From assembly GCA_039917655.1 (NCBI GenBank), contig JBDSJC010000195.1:1-6981 (forward strand): a stretch of DNA of 6,981 bases, given 5' to 3'. This stretch comes from PNKC01 sp039917655. Its GTDB lineage: Bacteria; Chloroflexota; Dehalococcoidia; Tepidiformales; Tepidiformaceae. The notes beneath the pieces were generated by a model. That model searched no databases, had not been told where the DNA came from, and saw only the letters and a list, made by a program, of their open reading frames with translations. Shown piece after piece: positions 5,816 to 6,981 of this stretch. How positions within the stretch are numbered: the stretch's first letter is position 1; the number at the start of each line of letters is the position of its first letter. The position numbers were made by a program, and so were the translations under genes.

Positions 5816-6981
5816 CTACCAGCGTCCGGCGATATCGCGCTTCCCCTGCTGACTCGAAAGGGCAGCGTGGTTGAGGATGTTGCGCGACATCGACGAGGTT
5901 TCGAGCGCCGCGCGCGCCGCGTAGATCTCGGCACGCAGGGCATGCGCGGCATTCGATCCGGGCTCGGCGATGACGGCGTACTCCACCAGGTGGCAGGCCA
6001 TTCGCAGGTCGCCTTCGGCCCGCAGAGCGGCGGCACGGTCGAGCACCCTTTCGAGCCCGCCGGCCAGCTCCACCCATTCGCGCGCCTGCTGGAGGCGAGG
6101 CGCAGGCAGCAGGTTGTCCGGCTCGCCATCGTGCCAGCCCCCGTACAAACGCCAAACGTTGCGCACGAGGAACTCGGGATGGTCGTAGACAACCCGCAGG
6201 TAGGGCTTCTCCAGCAGATGCGCAGGCGCGGTGACCGAATGGAGCACCGTATCGAGCGAGGCGCCGGTGTTCATCAGCGCCAGCACCTGGCCTTCGATCG
6301 ATTCGAGAAGCTCGGCGGTATCGGTCAACGCCGTCTTGATGCGGTCGCCGCCGAAGATCGGGAAGCCGTGTCCGGGAAGCATCAGCTCTGCGCCCAGGGC
6401 CGCCATCTCGCGCAGCCCAGCCGCCCATTCGCCCACGTATCGCTGGACTTTTTGCGGGTTGCCGGCATTGGGAGTGGCGTAAATAAAGAGGTCGCCGGGC
6501 GCGAGGATCTTCTTCTCCGGCACCCACGTCCAGGTGGCGTCTTCAGTTTCGCCGCGCGTGTGCCGCAGTTCGAAGGTGAGGTCTCCCTGGCGGAGTGTGA
6601 GCGACTGTGAGTAGGTGACGTCCGGGTAGCGGCTCGGTTCGGCGAAACGGTAGTGCGGCGCGGCGATCGCGAACTGGCGGGCGTTTATCGCCGTATTCCA
6701 GCCGATCGTCTTTTTGTAGCGGTCGAAGTTGCGGCCGAGGTGTTCGTGGCCGTAGACCAGCGGCCGGGACCAGCCTTTCTCCGCAGCCTCCGCTTCGAAC
6801 GGGCCGACGCCGAAGATGTGGTCCACGTGGTGATGCGAAAAGACTGCGCTCGCGAGCCGCGAATCGGGCCGCCACTTCCGCACCTGCTCGAACAACGGCG
6901 CTGCGTCCTGCGTGGCGCCTGTATCGAGCATTACGAGGCCATCGCCGCTGTCCAGCGTATTCGCGCTGGCGATGCCCTTGT
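5816..6981 (-). CDS. MBL-fold hydrolase with alkylsulfatase dimerisation domain (N-terminus beyond window)
   Basis: The minus-strand frame enters from the right edge and gives 387 visible residues; the start codon lies outside, since the reading upstream of the internal ATG at 6931 (KGIASANTLDSGDGLV) is normal MBL-fold sequence. The zinc motif SHHHVDHIFG lies at about visible residues 48-57. Further candidate ligands are HTRGETEDATW (140-150), the GDLF aspartate (162-165) and LPGHG (201-205). From about 260 onward the protein matches the alkylsulfatase dimerisation domain of the SdsA1/Bds1 group: HPEFLVRNVWRLYGGWHDGEPDNL, then ELAGGLERVLDRA and a helical repeat-like tail to GRW. Members split alkyl sulfates by C-O bond cleavage, but many homologues have unknown substrates. 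The usual C-terminal SCP2-like domain of SdsA1 is absent, as the protein stops after the dimerisation domain. It converges on the acetyltransferase gene with 6 bases between stops. Confidence 0.87.
   Translation of the reverse strand, partial: KGIASANTLDSGDGLVMLDTGATQDAAPLFEQVRKWRPDSRLASAVFSHHHVDHIFGVGPFEAEAAEKGWSRPLVYGHEHLGRNFDRYKKTIGWNTAINARQFAIAAPHYRFAEPSRYPDVTYSQSLTLRQGDLTFELRHTRGETEDATWTWVPEKKILAPGDLFIYATPNAGNPQKVQRYVGEWAAGLREMAALGAELMLPGHGFPIFGGDRIKTALTDTAELLESIEGQVLALMNTGASLDTVLHSVTAPAHLLEKPYLRVVYDHPEFLVRNVWRLYGGWHDGEPDNLLPAPRLQQAREWVELAGGLERVLDRAAALRAEGDLRMACHLVEYAVIAEPGSNAAHALRAEIYAARAALETSSMSRNILNHAALSSQQGKRDIAGRW

Noticed and set aside
5867..6610. Plus-strand 247-codon frame opposite the MBL gene
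   Set aside because: The opposite strand carries clear MBL and alkylsulfatase motifs; the plus frame has none.

Overview
The window comes from a high-GC bacterial chromosome with dense gene packing, GTG starts, and short or overlapping gene junctions. No rRNA, tRNA, phage or transposase gene is visible. The gene set (a Bds1-type metallo-beta-lactamase-fold protein, a DUF2332 protein, an SSAT-like acetyltransferase, a YlxP/DUF503 protein, a tiny arginine/lysine-rich protein and an acyl-CoA crotonase) suggests an environmental Chloroflexota-like bacterium. That assignment is an impression from gene content, not a demonstrated placement.

Layout. Positions 1-1742 (minus) hold the first 580 codons of a large secreted protein. 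It has a signal peptide, three Calx-beta-type domains and two TIG/IPT domains, and its C-terminus lies beyond the left edge. Positions 1743-2277 are a 535-base gap carrying the leader of that gene and two direct copies of a 49-base hairpin-forming repeat. Positions 2278-3138 (minus) encode a crotonase-fold enzyme that lacks both classical hydratase glutamates but has a glutamate where Delta3,Delta2-enoyl-CoA isomerases carry theirs. After a 90-base divergent gap comes a plus-strand block, 3229-5809: an unrecognised helical protein, a 45-residue basic protein, a DUF503 protein, a DUF2332 protein and an SSAT-like GNAT acetyltransferase that overlaps DUF2332 by 7 bases. The minus-strand gene at 5816-6981 converges on this block with only 6 bases between stop codons. 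It encodes most of an alkylsulfatase-like MBL-fold hydrolase whose start lies beyond the right edge.

How the genes relate. The five plus-strand genes could be one transcription unit, but only DUF2332-GNAT shows strong evidence of coupling. The crotonase and the surface protein are on the same strand but are separated by the repeat-bearing gap, so the surface protein probably has its own promoter. Both minus-strand leaders share the octamer TAGAATGC, a plausible -10 element. I see no convincing undescribed multi-gene system. The most informative oddities are the crotonase active site, the shortened DUF503 signature, the 49-base repeat pair, and the small orphan genes beside DUF503.
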